Below, one piece after another: positions 1 to 11,227 of a stretch of 64,000 nt of DNA (position 1 is its first letter; each line of letters starts with the position of its first letter). The DNA lies in assembly GCA_021234155.1 (NCBI GenBank), contig JAJEKV010000057.1:2945821-3009820 (forward strand), given 5' to 3'. Both the position numbers and the translations under genes were made by a program. A model generated the notes under the pieces. The model was not told the DNA's origin, did not search any database, and was given only the letters and a program-made list of their open reading frames with translations. Origin of the DNA: Isoetes taiwanensis. Taxonomy: Eukaryota; Streptophyta; Lycopodiopsida; Isoetales; Isoetaceae.

Positions 1-1226
1 CAACAGTATGGCCAAATATTTGCTCACCCTGTTCGTTAAAGTTTGATGCCCAAACTTCTCCAATTGAATCTGTTAATTTCGCGGAAAACATATCTGGTAA
101 TATTGCAACAGAAGTGTGGTTTAGTGTAATTGAATATAAGTTTTTTAGGAATACCTTTTGGATGTTTCAGTGTTCATGTGGCATGGGTTGCACCAGAAGT
201 GAGAGCCTCTTTCGATTACCTTCTTATGACATGAAGTGTAGGCCTGGTACCACATAGTTTGATCTGGATTGATGTAGCTTATGCAAGCTCGCACAATGAA
301 GTTTACAAGCTTTGTGGAGTAAAAAAGAATGAATAAATATATGGGAAGAAGATTGAAAGTAGAATGTTGTGGAAATGAAATACCTTGTCGTCAGTTACTG
401 CAAGTGCGTTAATATCAGCTAAGAATGTGTACATGTGATGAGTAGTCTCAGATGTTGAGGGTGTCTGGCAGCGGGGAAGTTGGGCTCCTGTGGATGTGTA
501 TGTTGATGTTTTTCCTTGGTTGTTGTACCTTCGAAATGCGATGGGTATTAGTAAATTAGTAGTTTTGTTGTAAGTATATAGAAGTTGAATCTATTACCAG
601 GAGCGTAGTTCATGTGCGACAGCAGTGTCCGGGTTGATCTCTACTATGCTCGTATTCGTTGTGGATAGGGTACACCTAGATGAAATCCTTTCAGTTCTTG
701 AAGAAGAGATATGAATTTATGATGTACCTTTGAAGTCATTGGCTCGAAGGTGTGTGATTGTGACTATTGGAGATTCTATGAGAATTGCGAATAATTCTTA
801 TCCAACTTGCAGAGCTAGTTCAGCCCACAAGGTTACACCGATGTTCTTTTGGCTGTAAATATGTGGTAGGATTAGTATGAAATAAGGAGTGAATTATTTT
901 GTGTATGTTGCAACGAAATACCTTTCGTCGAGAATTGTTATATCTCGTCTTGGAATCTCTTTGTTGTCCAGTTTTCTTCGAGTGACCCCTAGTGTGGACG
1001 CGCTAGAAAGAACTCCAATGACATCTGAAGGTGTTGTTCCAAACATTATGTGTAACGTAAGATTGCAATAGAAGGGATAGATCTTACTAATAAGGGTTCG
1101 TGAATTAATGTATGGCGCCAATTGATCCAGCTTGGTAAACTCTTGCCGCATTAAAGGTATTTCAGTGTTTCCTACATCATCGTCTATGGCTTGCTCTATG
1201 GTTGAAGTGATGTTCCACGTGAGCTC

Positions 1227-1229
1227 GTA
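1227..1229. repeat. Left target-site duplication of the CACTA element (GTA)
   Basis: GTA directly precedes the CACTACTAC terminus and is matched by GTA at 12823-12825. Three base pairs is the standard CACTA duplication length. Confidence 0.5.
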
Positions 1230-1925
1230 CACTACTACAGAAGAGGCCATTTGCGACGTCATTTGCGACGTCTTATCGACGTGATTAGGACGTCAGACGT
1301 CGCATGCACATGTTTTAATCACGTTTCCCGCATGTCGCAAACGACGTCGCCGTGGATTCGTCGCAGCGCGACGTCACGTCGCAGGTGCGACGTATCGTGG
1401 ACGTCTTTTACGTTCCACACACGTTTCTAATATGTTGATGTGACGTTTTATCAACGCTGCTTATATGTTCGTGTGATGTTCTCGTAACGTCGCAGAATAC
1501 TCTCAGAAACTGTCACATCAACGACGTGCTTTAGACGTCACCCGCGTTTTTCTCACGTCTTTAAGATGTTGCTTTTAAGTCGCAAAAACGTAGCAAATAC
1601 GTCGCAGGAACGTCGCTGTTATGTTTTCAACATGTTCCTTATATGCTTCAAAACGTCCCAAATACGTGGCAATTATGTTTTATTCATGTGTCATTTTTAT
1701 TTTATTATTTGAATGTCAAATATTTGTGGGCATGCCACGTGGCTTTTAGTAATGACGTTTAGTGACGTCTTATTGACGTAAGTTAGACGTCGCTAAGCAC
1801 GTTGCAAGCATGTTGCATTTACGTTTTTTTTTTTTTTTTTTTTTTTAAATTAATCCCATGACGTTTTCTTGCGACGCATGGCGTATATGACATGTTTTTG
1901 TTGCGACGTATATTAATTTTAATAA
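1230..1925. repeat. Left terminal inverted repeat and subterminal GCGACGT array
   Basis: The first ~40 bp pair with the right end. Beyond them lie many copies, in both orientations, of GCGACGT / ACGTCGC and looser GACGTC, ACGTC and TGACGT units. In En/Spm elements, short subterminal repeats bind the TNPA protein, so this is the likely binding region. A T-run lies near 1826-1846. From about 1927 the sequence turns AT-rich, before the last exon of the TNPA-like gene. Confidence 0.5.
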
Positions 1926-2085
1926 AAAAAAAGAAATTAATACAAAAATCACAATAATAAAGAATATTCATATATAAAAACAAAAAACCGATATATTAAT
2001 ATTATGTCACGTACAATACAAATATGTCATGAAGATAATCATATGCAAAATAAAGATACTAAAAGTTAAAAGAAGTCACCATGTT

Positions 2086-5000
2086 CATAAGACATCGTAT
2101 ATATGCTCATCATTAGAATTTTCAGAGTGGTCATTCTCAGATATTGTATCATCGTCACCGTCCTCGTCATCATCATCCTCAACATCGTCATCATCATTAT
2201 TATTGTCCTGGACAGCAGTAGAGCATTCACCTTGACGATGTAGTGCATCGTCAGCAAGGGCCCTATCAAGTTCTCCAACAGCATCCTAAAACATATTATA
2301 ACAAGCATCCAAATATAAATGAGAAAACAAACTATACAAAGTTAAATTAAAAATATGATAGAACAAGTCAAATAAAAAGAATCACTCACCTTACCATTCG
2401 ATGCTCTTGGCAAAGTACCATTAGCAGTTAGCCTTCGAAAGAGCTCGGTAGCTCCAAATTGACCTGCCACTTTAATGTACTCATTTGTGGGTCGAAAGCC
2501 ATATATTCTCTCCTATAGCGATACGACACATAAGTTGAAGAGTAGGAACATAACTTTAATGACAATGAAATCTAAAAAAAAAGGAACCTACAAATCTATA
2601 TATAAATGATGGTCTTCCACCAGAACCCAGGTGCGAGGGTTTACGAGTACTTTTTGTTGCTTTGTCCGTTCGTTGTGAATGCTTTTGCTCTGGATCCTTT
2701 GCTCGTTGCAATGCAATCTACAACCCATAAAAGAAAATTAGTTGGTGATTGAGCCTTATAACAAACGAAAGCGTATTAAAATATTTAATATACCTTGAAG
2801 TCGTGTGCACTTATATTCTCAGGTACAGGCACTTTTGACCAATCAAGGAAGTTCTTTTTGTCACTCTTTAGTTTCTTAATAATGTGTTCCCTGCATAAAT
2901 AACAACAATTAGAATAGAATAGAATAGAATAGAATATACATTAACGTCCCTCAGGCCGTGAGGCCCCCGGACTTGTGTAGCATCCTGCGAGCTCCCAAAA
3001 ATTAGGGTGCTGCCAACAAACAGACGCACATGATTATATAGCCTTCTAGCGGGCTTCACTTGTTCTTTTTATTACCCGCATCGTGCTTTTTAGTTGGCTT
3101 CTTTTGGCCATACACAATGCATCGTTATCAACAGCTTTGAGCTGTCCTTTGTGGGCCTTTCTGATTCGCCTCAGCCGTGCTTCTCAGATTATCAGACCCT
3201 TCTCTTTGGGCACCCCCCGGTGTCTAATTATCATCTCTTTTATAGCTTTCGCTACATCTGTAAGCGTCTCTTCTTTGTCCATCAGTGCTGGGAGTGGGAG
3301 GCCCACCTTGACCTTGTTAAATTTGGACCTTATGTCTGTGTAGACCGGACATTCTTTGACCATATGCCTCTCGTCCTCTATTTTGCTCAGATCACATAGT
3401 CGGCATATCCTCTCCCTTTCTGTCTATATTTCTCCACCTATCTTTCTCGATTAGGAGATCGTGGCTTCCCATTCTGAATCTAGCTAGCGTTCCTCTGTTG
3501 CTTCTACATAGCAGGTTGCTTTTGTATGTAATGTGTCCTATCTGCCCCCGTGGATTGAAGACTCCCAATAGCCATTCCACTTTTGGACCTGTATGCTGTG
3601 CCAGCCAACTTCTCATTGCCCTGTCCGTCCATTCTTCTTCCCATCCATTTGCTTGTATGATATGATTTAATTGCAACCCCATGTTTGCCGTCCACCTCGC
3701 CACATCGTTAAACCATCCCTTGCCTTTTACTATGTGTTGCTTTGCTGATTCCTCCATTGCTAGTGATGATAACTTATCCTCTTTCCCATAACTGTTATCC
3801 TTTATTAGGTACCTTATTGTTCTTTCCCATGCTCTCACCTCCATTGGTTTTTCTCCTGTTTCATATATGATTGTTGCTAATGATGTACCTGCTTTCACCT
3901 GGAATTCCTGTCCGTGCCACTGTCTCAGTATCCCTTCCTGTTTCTCCCATTTTTTCTCTGTTAGGCCCGGCCCCCACGTTTCACATCCGTACAGCTGCGT
4001 CGATGCGACTAATGTGTTAAACAGGTATGTTTTGATTTCCCAGTTGGTGATCCTGCTGTTAGTGCAGTAATTCATCATGGTATAATAGTTGCCCATCGCT
4101 GCCTGAAATCTGTTGTCTGCCCCTTTTGACCACTTCCCCCCGCCATGTGTGTCATAGCCCAAGTACCTGTACCCTGTGGTTTCCTCTAGATCTTGTCCCT
4201 TGTATTTGAAGGGTTTGTGCTTCGTCTTTGTACCGAAGGTCACTATTTTTGTTTTGTCCAGATTGACTGTTAAACCTGTCTCCAAACAGAACTCTTCTAG
4301 AATTTCTAACATTCTATGCATTCCTTTGACTTTGGTCGCCATCATACCTAGGTCGTCTGCGTATAGCATTATTGGGACCTTCGTTCTCCCTAGCATTGGT
4401 GCTTCCTTATCTCCTTCTTTCTCCTCGAAGAATTCCTGTAGGGCATCTATGTATATCCCAAAAAGCGTGGGTGATAATGGGCACCCTTGCTTTACTCCTG
4501 TGTCGCAATCTATTGCTTCCCCTTCCCCTCCCATTTTAGCATATACCTTCTGGTATAGTCTTGCGATTGCTCCCACCAACCCATCTGGTGCTCTTAATCC
4601 TATCAGTCTCAGAATGAGCTTATCTCTGGGTACTGTGTCGAAGGCTTTCCTAAAGTCCACAAAGCAGCATATGATTTTCTTGTTGTTCTCCTTTGCCTGT
4701 TCTATCATTATTCTTAAGGTCACTAGGTGGTCCGTAGTCGAGTATTCCGGTCGGAAGCCGGCCTGGCCTTGTGCTCTGAGTTTCCCTGTTTCCGCCCAGC
4801 TCTTCAGTTTTTGGTCTAGTGTTTTCCCAAACCATTTCGCAAATATCGAGCTAACCATGATGGTTCTATAGTTACTTGGCTCCTCTCTGCTTCCCCCCTT
4901 ATGAAGCGGGATTATCTTGTTGAACTGCCATCTTTCTGGGAGGCCTGAGTGTATTACCTCATTGAATATTTCTGTAATTATTCCTACTATCTGTGTTTGT

Positions 5001-7980
5001 ACACTTTTTAGCATCTCCGCTGTTAGCCCATATAAGTCCGGTGCTTTGTTATTTGCCATCCTGCTTAGTGCCCATGTAACCTCCTCTGTGGAGAAAGAGG
5101 GCTTGTGGCGGCCTTCTGGAGCCCAGATTGGTGCCGCCCCTGTTTTGTATAGGCGTTCCAGATATTTTGTCCAATCTATTTCTGGTTCCGTTTCTCCCCC
5201 TTCTTCTCTGTTGATGCCCCCTGCCCTTGTCCTTGAGCCTTTTTCATATTGTTCCAAAATTGCTTAGGCGTTTTCCAAATCCTCGGCCAGTCCCCATTGA
5301 TGGGCTTCGGTCTCGAGCTCTCTTCCTTTTTAGTATTTTGACATATTTGCTTCATTTCGTCTTTGTATGCCTCAGTTCCTCTTGCTTGTTTGGCTTTTCT
5401 TTCTCTGTTTCTCGCATGCCTCGTCGAACCATCTGATCTCCGGCGCCATAGCCCTTTTCCCTCTTTCTTTCCTTAGAATCTTCCTCCTTTGCCTCTTCCA
5501 AGAGGTCATTCATATCGTTCCCTCGTCCTTGATCCTGTTCCCCACTCTTTGTCTCTCATTCTCTTTACCACCGTGTTTATGAATATTCCCACTCTGCTTT
5601 CTCTGAATTTGACTACAAGTTTCTTCTGTTTAACTTCTCTTTGCCTTTCTTCTGCCTTTCCACTTATTGCTCTTATTTTGAGCGTGATGGGTCTGTGGCT
5701 ATCCCTTCCCCCTATCGGCCATTCTCCTAGCTCCATGTTCCCAATTTCTGCCATTGCTTCCTCGTTTGCTATCACATAGTCAACTATACTGTTTCCGTGC
5801 GCGTTTGCACTTGTGAACTGTCCTGAGGCTTGCCACCTTCTTAGTCCATTGCATATAATCAGGTCTGTGGCTGTACATACCTCTATCAAGGTTTCCCCTC
5901 TTGCTGTTACCTCTACTTTGTCTACCGTATTCCTCTGCCATTCGTCCCCCCTTCCGGTCTGTTTCCATTGTCCATCCTCATTGTCTATCCCTACTTTCTT
6001 TGCCTGTTCTTGCCCTGTTCTTGCATTGATATCTCCTATTATTATCAGCGGTCCCTTATCCCTGTGCCTCATGACCACTTCCCCCATGCTTATTAATTCC
6101 AACTTGTCACATTGCGGTGGGTAATACACTATTAGTAAATATAGTTTCTTATAATCAAGCATTACAATATCCATAAGCATATATCTTTTATTAATGTCTG
6201 TTTCTAGAATACATGCTTTCCTGACACTCCTATTCCTAATGTAGCAGGCTAGACCTGCACTTCCCCTACCTGCTTTGTAATTCTTTTCTCTCCAACATGT
6301 GAACAGTGTGTATCCTGGTTCGTCTGGTATCAAGAATAAGCAATCTAAAATAAACAAGTATCAAACTCATCAATAATATTTGCTTACCTTTTCCTCCTCA
6401 GATAACTACCCATCATGCGAGTTATAATTTTCCAATTGAAGTGTTTGTACTTTTTTATAGCAGGAAATTCCCGACGTAATGCCTCACGCACGTCTTCTAT
6501 TTCTCGTTGGTTGTAACCTCCAGGCCACTCCCCATCTAGACTAAATACGTGAGAAATTTTTACATCCACCAAATTGTATAACCTGTTGTAAAACAGATCA
6601 CCCCACGCGTTCCTTTCTGGAATGTGTTCACTACAATAAAAAGAAAAAAGAGTGTATGAAAATGGAGATCTTCATCATCTAAACTTAGCAAAAGTTTTAC
6701 ACTTACAAAGAAAACCTAGGGCCTTCATCCGGTTTTTCTCGTGCATCTTGAACGACCACCTCTGACTCATCTCGATCCTTTCGTTTCTTATGATGACTAC
6801 GTGTGTCATTACCAACTCCAACATCTTGTGGTCGTGCTCCACTTGATTTAGTCATGCAAAGTAAAACATTATTAAGAAGTGAATTAATGGCTTCCAACGA
6901 TCTAAAATAGTGTGATTCAAATTAAAAAAGATAATATAACCACCACAAAATTTATAAAACCAAAAGAATCAAATTAATTGCATCAAAAGCATCTACTTGT
7001 CAAACAAGAGGTGTAAACATGCATGCATAATAGAGTTTGTAAAGAAAAGTTGTAATTCTTATATAATAAAAAGAATGGGACATGAACATACTTTTGAAAG
7101 TCTTTTTCAAGGTTCCTTGTTACATGCAAGTTCGTACTTTTCCTCATGCGCCTACTACTCTCGTGCACGCTATTATCACTGCTACGTCTTGAAGCATCAA
7201 AACTTTGATGTTGTGGCATACTAGCCATAACATATGCCACTACTTGGCTAAGCATCTCGGCACTCAAACCAGCAATACAAGGAGGTGGTTGATTGTTGGG
7301 AGCTACTAGAATATCGCTTGGAGGTGGCCCTGAAAATGTGCAGTAATCCAGAATTTAAAAAATTACTACATGCAAACAGTGAGAAATTCATTGAATAAAT
7401 CTGAAAGATAGATAGGCACCGATCGCTCATTGTTATGTGGAGGTGGTCTCCTACCACTACCCGATTGATTGCCTTGAGAAAATTGTTGCCCTGCAATGTA
7501 TGATAAATATTATAAGCAATAAGGAGAAATAAACAAGTGAAATTTAAAGAATAAACCTGAAATGTATGTTATAAGCAATAACGAGAAATAAACAAGTAAC
7601 ATTAAAAAATAAACCTGAGATATGGTCATCGACTCGGTCATTAGTATATGGAGGTGGTCTTTCCCCACTACCACTACCACTACCGGGTTGAGTGCCATTC
7701 AAATGTGGTTGCCCTGAGATGAATATTGAAAGACTTTAAGCAATGATGAGAAATAAAAAGTGACTAGAGAGGAATTCATTGAATACACCTGGAGTGTGGT
7801 CACCCGATCGATCATTGTTTTGTGATAGCTGTCTATTCCTGGTCTTTCTATACTCTGAAAGCCAAAGAAATATTTTAACAAACATGGCATGGATTATAAA
7901 TAACATAGAAAAAACACATTATTACCACGCTGATGAGGTGCGCCTGCCGCTTGCGCTTCGGGAGGAAAGAGAAGGGACCA
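2086..7980 (-). CDS. TNPA-like second CACTA protein, multi-exon, intron invaded by a LINE
   Basis: Exons inferred from splice sites, 5' to 3' on the minus strand: about 7926-7980, 7789-7854, 7615-7713, 7420-7489, 7092-7329, 6707-6901, 6388-6630, 2794-2890, 2592-2717, 2390-2512 and 2086-2285. Readable segments include LSAEMLSQVVAYVMASMP, EHIPERNAWGDLFYNRLYNL, HFNWKIITRMMGSYLRRKR, EHIIKKLKSDKKNFLDWSK, SHLGSGGRPSFIYRF and FRPTNEYIKVAGQFGATEL. It ends in an aspartate/glutamate-rich tail and a TGA at 2086-2088. Order and composition resemble the plant En/Spm second protein, which binds subterminal repeats and assists excision; that role is inferred. The three small 5' exons encode related Gly-Ser/Pro motifs. 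The start codon is uncertain. The 3.5-kb intron 2891-6387 contains the LINE, so the protein could still be made if splicing is correct. Confidence 0.5.
2910..2935 (-). repeat. LINE 3' microsatellite tail (ATTCT)n
   Basis: About five TAGAA units on the plus strand abut the LINE 3' end. Short tandem 3' tails are typical of several non-L1 LINE groups. Confidence 0.5.
3215..3405 (-). CDS. LINE C-terminal zinc knuckle, frameshifted from the RT
   Basis: In the frame next to the RT stop the minus strand reads CRLCDLSKIEDERHMVKECP, a C-x2-C-x9-H-x4-C knuckle of the type found at the C-terminus of many non-LTR retrotransposon proteins, then a short tail ending near 3215. A one-base shift at about 3400 separates it from the RT. 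It probably binds nucleic acid during target-primed reverse transcription (family knowledge). Confidence 0.5.
3392..5257 (-). CDS. LINE reverse transcriptase
   Basis: The long minus-strand frame (621 codons) covers the RT domain and the connector. Landmarks in order: NKAPDLYGLTAEML (finger region), IIPLHKGGSREEPSNYRTI, GQAGFRPEYSTTDHLVTLR, CCFVDFRKAFDTVPRDKL (first catalytic aspartate), GVKQGCPLSPTLFGIYIDAL, then PIMLYADDLGMMA (YADD box), followed by LYGCETWGPGLTEKKW in the thumb/connector. It copies LINE RNA at a nicked target in the nucleus. The frame is shifted at both ends: upstream near 5260 it should continue the linker from the endonuclease, and downstream at 3392 it ends just before the zinc knuckle. 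The RT core itself is open, so the copy is not very old, but it cannot make one intact polyprotein. Confidence 0.5.
   Translation of the reverse strand: MEQYEKGSRTRAGGINREEGGETEPEIDWTKYLERLYKTGAAPIWAPEGRHKPSFSTEEVTWALSRMANNKAPDLYGLTAEMLKSVQTQIVGIITEIFNEVIHSGLPERWQFNKIIPLHKGGSREEPSNYRTIMVSSIFAKWFGKTLDQKLKSWAETGKLRAQGQAGFRPEYSTTDHLVTLRIMIEQAKENNKKIICCFVDFRKAFDTVPRDKLILRLIGLRAPDGLVGAIARLYQKVYAKMGGEGEAIDCDTGVKQGCPLSPTLFGIYIDALQEFFEEKEGDKEAPMLGRTKVPIMLYADDLGMMATKVKGMHRMLEILEEFCLETGLTVNLDKTKIVTFGTKTKHKPFKYKGQDLEETTGYRYLGYDTHGGGKWSKGADNRFQAAMGNYYTMMNYCTNSRITNWEIKTYLFNTLVASTQLYGCETWGPGLTEKKWEKQEGILRQWHGQEFQVKAGTSLATIIYETGEKPMEVRAWERTIRYLIKDNSYGKEDKLSSLAMEESAKQHIVKGKGWFNDVARWTANMGLQLNHIIQANGWEEEWTDRAMRSWLAQHTGPKVEWLLGVFNPRGQIGHITYKSNLLCRSNRGTLARFRMGSHDLLIEKDRWRNIDRKGEDMPTM
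5506..6345 (-). CDS. LINE AP-type endonuclease domain, N-terminus missing
   Basis: About 280 codons on the minus strand match the C-terminal two thirds of the apurinic-type endonuclease: RGSAGLACYIRNRSV, LIVYYPPQC, PLIIIGDINARTGQEQ (metal/substrate loop DxNAR), ASGQFTSANAHGNSIVDYVI (S..T and SxVDYV motifs) and GGRDSHRPITLKI (final SDHRP-like box, here DSHRP). The N-terminal asparagine and QETH motifs are absent because the element is truncated; the apparent first codons at 6345-6357 are CACTA intron sequence. Between 5260 and 5505 a linker with MAPEIRWFDEACEKQRKK follows in another frame, so at least one frameshift separates endonuclease and RT. Confidence 0.5.
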   Translation of the reverse strand, partial: DCLFLIPDEPGYTLFTCWREKNYKAGRGSAGLACYIRNRSVRKACILETDINKRYMLMDIVMLDYKKLYLLIVYYPPQCDKLELISMGEVVMRHRDKGPLIIIGDINARTGQEQAKKVGIDNEDGQWKQTGRGDEWQRNTVDKVEVTARGETLIEVCTATDLIICNGLRRWQASGQFTSANAHGNSIVDYVIANEEAMAEIGNMELGEWPIGGRDSHRPITLKIRAISGKAEERQREVKQKKLVVKFRESRVGIFINTVVKRMRDKEWGTGSRTRERYE

Positions 7981-8287
7981 TACAAATGTACATAAAGCTA
8001 CACAAAGCATGAGAAGCATCAGATTAAATATAAGTCCAGAAGAGGGGGACCAAAAAGTAAAAGTTCAAACCAAGTAGAAGGAACGACATAATAGTAGTTC
8101 GTGTTGAACAAAGATTGAATCCGAAGATTAATGCAACCACCACAAGCAACGTAACAAGTCCACCCATCTTATATGTCTATTCAGCCGTAAGAATGGAACT
8201 ACAATGCATGTAAGGAAGAAAAAGTAAGTAGCTAGAAATCAACTTCTTATTGAAAATAGATATTTAGAGAACTAATTCTGTGCATAC

Positions 8288-11049
8288 CTTCTTTACAACA
8301 CCTTGTGCATAGGACCATTCTACTGGAGTGATTAACTCACCCCTATTGGTTGCATCATGCAATGCACTGCGTATCCAATCTTGTGTCATCTTTTCTGGTA
8401 AGCTTTCATATTCATTTGGGAATGGAGCTCGTCGATTTAATTGTCTCCATGATTTTCTCTTTTGCTCTCTTTCTTTCTTTGCATTCTCATATCGAGCAAT
8501 CCATTTCTCCATCTCCTTGGCATTGTAAAGCAAGAAATTATTAACTTTAGCTCGAGCTTCTAGGGTAAATACCTTTTGGATGCCTTTACCCTCAGTCAAT
8601 TTACCCACATTCTTCTCTTCTTCTTCATCTGTCCATAGTCGAGGAGCTCCTGGATGCAAATCGGCAATGAACTCTGTCATATAAAATAGAGACTCCCGTG
8701 CTAACCACCCTTCAGCCATGCAGCCCTCAGGACGTGCCATTTGACGCACCATATCTTTCAAAACTTTCATGAACCTTTCCACAAAGAACATCCACCTTGC
8801 ATGAACGGTCCCTGCAAGTTCAATCTCTTCCACCAGATGCACTAAAAGATGAGGCTGGATATCTAGAAAACTTGTTGAGAACTCTTTCTCCAACAAGCAA
8901 CATGCTTCAACCATCTTCACCTTCATCTCTTCTATTTCATGCTTTGGGATTTGTTTTTGTGAAATCCACCTGCAAGAAATCTAATTTTAGAAGTAATTCA
9001 CATAATTATAGCATCAATATAGTGATATACAAATGCGTTCACCTTATAACCTTTGATAGTGTGCATATTGCTTCCAGAGGGCCTTTACTCAAAGAACCCC
9101 TAAAGGACAATGGCATAAAGAACTATTTTGAACATAACAAATGAAGTGTTAAATATAAGTACTATCAATATAAGGAATTGCACATGTGTACAATAAAGGA
9201 ATGCTTACATGAAGAAGCTTGTGCCAATCATGAGACTTAAGACCAGTAAGATCTCCAAGGGTGAGAATGCAGCGCCAGAAGGAATGCATAAAATCAGTTG
9301 GTGTTCGTAGGATCTTGATGTCACCAAGGACACCCTTCTGGTCAACCTTACTAAGAACCCATTTTGCATTTGGGGCATAGTTATCTTTATTGATCCATGC
9401 CTCTTTCTTTGTGTTTGTCAGCTCGAGATCCATCCTTGCCTTTGTCGTGTCTTTTTCACCAAAAATATGCTTCCACAAGGAGTTTCCTACGTTCTTGAAA
9501 ATATGCATCGGATCAAGAAGGTGTTGAATCAAAAGACTAGTCCAATACGGGAGTTCATAAAAAACTGATTTTCGTTTCATCCCATAAACTTCCTTTCCTT
9601 TTGCGTTATCCCAACGCTCACCCCATTCTCGGATTGTCAATCTTTTAGGGGAAGGTCTACTTTCTTGCAAGCCATTAAAATGCACAAGATCTTGTCGAAG
9701 GGGATGTGTGAGTGGCAAATATTTTCTAAGACCCTCATACACCACCTTATTTAGATGTGGAGAATGACGAGATTCTAGGTTTTCTCCACATATCATGCAA
9801 GCGTCATGACCTGCCACACTAAATCCTGAGCACTCGGCTAGTCCAGGATAGTCATGCATAGTCCATAGTAGAATACCTCGAAGTGTAAAAGACTCATCTT
9901 TATGTGCATCATAAACCTGAATGCCCAAATTCCATAAGTTTAATAACTCATCCACCACAATCTTGAGGTATACATCCAAGTGCTTTGGTTTCTTCTTCCC
10001 AGGAATCAATAGGGACAATATCATATGCCCACTCTTCATTAGCAACCATGGAGGTATATTATAGTTTACTAGCAATACCGGCCATGTAGACCATGATGTG
10101 GACTGCTTTCCAAAAGGATTTACTCCATCAGAAGCCAACCCTAACCGAACATTACGTGGTTCATTTTCAAACTGAGGCCACATCTTGTCTACATGCTTCC
10201 ATGCAGCACTATCACTTGGAAGCCGCATGATGTCATTAGTAGATGCATGTGTCGCTGTAAAGTCCATAAGACTAGCCAAAGACTTGCATCGAAACATCAA
10301 CTTCAACCTTGGGAGCAATGGGAAATGGCGTACCATTTTCTCTGGCACTTTCTTACCTTGCATATCATCTCTATACCTAGAGGCATTGCATACCATGCAA
10401 TGCGTAGTTTTGCTATGTTGTTCAGGAGGATAAAAGATCATGCAATCATTTGGACATGCATGAATGCCCTTGTAACCAAGGCCAGTTGCTTGAATAATCT
10501 TCTTCACATCATCTCGATGACTGGGTAAACTATTCCCCTCTGGAAGGATTTTCGCGTGCAACAACCTATCAAGAAAATGAAAAATAGACATGACAGACAT
10601 TAATAATTTATACAATTCCATTGGTAAGATTATAAATCTAAGCTGATACTAGGCCCATAATCATAAAGCTATACATACCTTAATAGATCGGATACACTTG
10701 TGTTGCTCCATTTGTACTTCGTTTGTAGATTGAGAATTAATAAACTAGCAGATAACCTGGATGTTCGAGAGCCTGGAAATAGATGTGTCTCCGCCTCCAC
10801 CACAATGGGCTCCTTATCATAAGAGTGTCGTGCAATCCCTTCATCATCAACACCTTCCTCGTATTCTAAATCATCCAAATCAATATCAGGAAGAGGATAA
10901 AGAGCCTCTAACATGTCAACCATCGGCTCTTCAGTACGAAACTCAAAAGGAGAGGGAGCATTTGTAGGTAACTCTTGTTCTTGTCTCATTGCGCTCTCGA
11001 GAACTTTCCTGTGCTTGGGATTGAGAACCCGTGGGTCAGGTCGAATATC
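8288..11049 (-). CDS. TNP2-family CACTA transposase
   Basis: The DDE-type transposase that cuts and joins CACTA ends. Exons by GT/AG sites: 10677-11049, 9209-10565, 9043-9099 and 8288-8969; short 3' exons may follow below 8288. Exon 1 gives an acidic N-terminal region. Exon 2 carries the Transposase_21 core: HAKILPEGNSLPSHRDDVKK, GYKGIHACPNDCMIFY, LGLASDGVNPFG (first acidic position), FTLRGILLWTMHDYPGLAEC, HDACMICG and HLLDPMHIFKNVGNSLW. The last large exon is a DUF4218-type region: HLLVHLVEEIELAGTVHARW, then ERFMKVLKDM and RPEGCMAEGWLARES. I saw no stop or frameshift within these four exons, so this gene may be functional. It lies directly downstream of the SET-domain frame on the same strand and may share its promoter. 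Confidence 0.5.
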
Positions 11050-11227
11050 CTACAAGAGATGACATCATACATTTTGGAATCAAAATTAGAAGAAAAAGAA
11101 GAGCATTACAAGATTTTTAATGTATATTAATGTATCATCAATATATATTAGTGACATACATACTAGGAATAATATGCGATGGATATAATGTCAATTCTTA
11201 TGTCCATTAAGGATGTATTTATGCACT

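Larger units (their letters stand above)
2936..6345 (-). mobile_element. LINE (L1e), 5'-truncated, inside an intron of the CACTA gene
   Basis: A minus-strand non-LTR retrotransposon with apurinic-type endonuclease, reverse transcriptase and a C-terminal zinc knuckle. Its 3' end is ...GGGACGTTAATGTATATTC followed by an ATTCT microsatellite rather than poly(A). The 5' end is truncated inside the endonuclease near 6335-6345, as usual for LINE copies. A possible imperfect target duplication (AATAACAACAATT near 2899 against AATAAGCAATCT near 6345) is weak. The RT does not resemble L1; I cannot assign a clade without a tree. Confidence 0.5.

Noticed and set aside
1230..1925. CRISPR-like short repeats
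   Set aside because: The repeated GCGACGT words are irregularly spaced, occur in both orientations and lie at transposon ends; there are no uniform spacers.
4176..4871. Plus-strand 231-codon frame
   Set aside because: It is antisense to the LINE reverse transcriptase, whose minus-strand frame carries the catalytic motifs.
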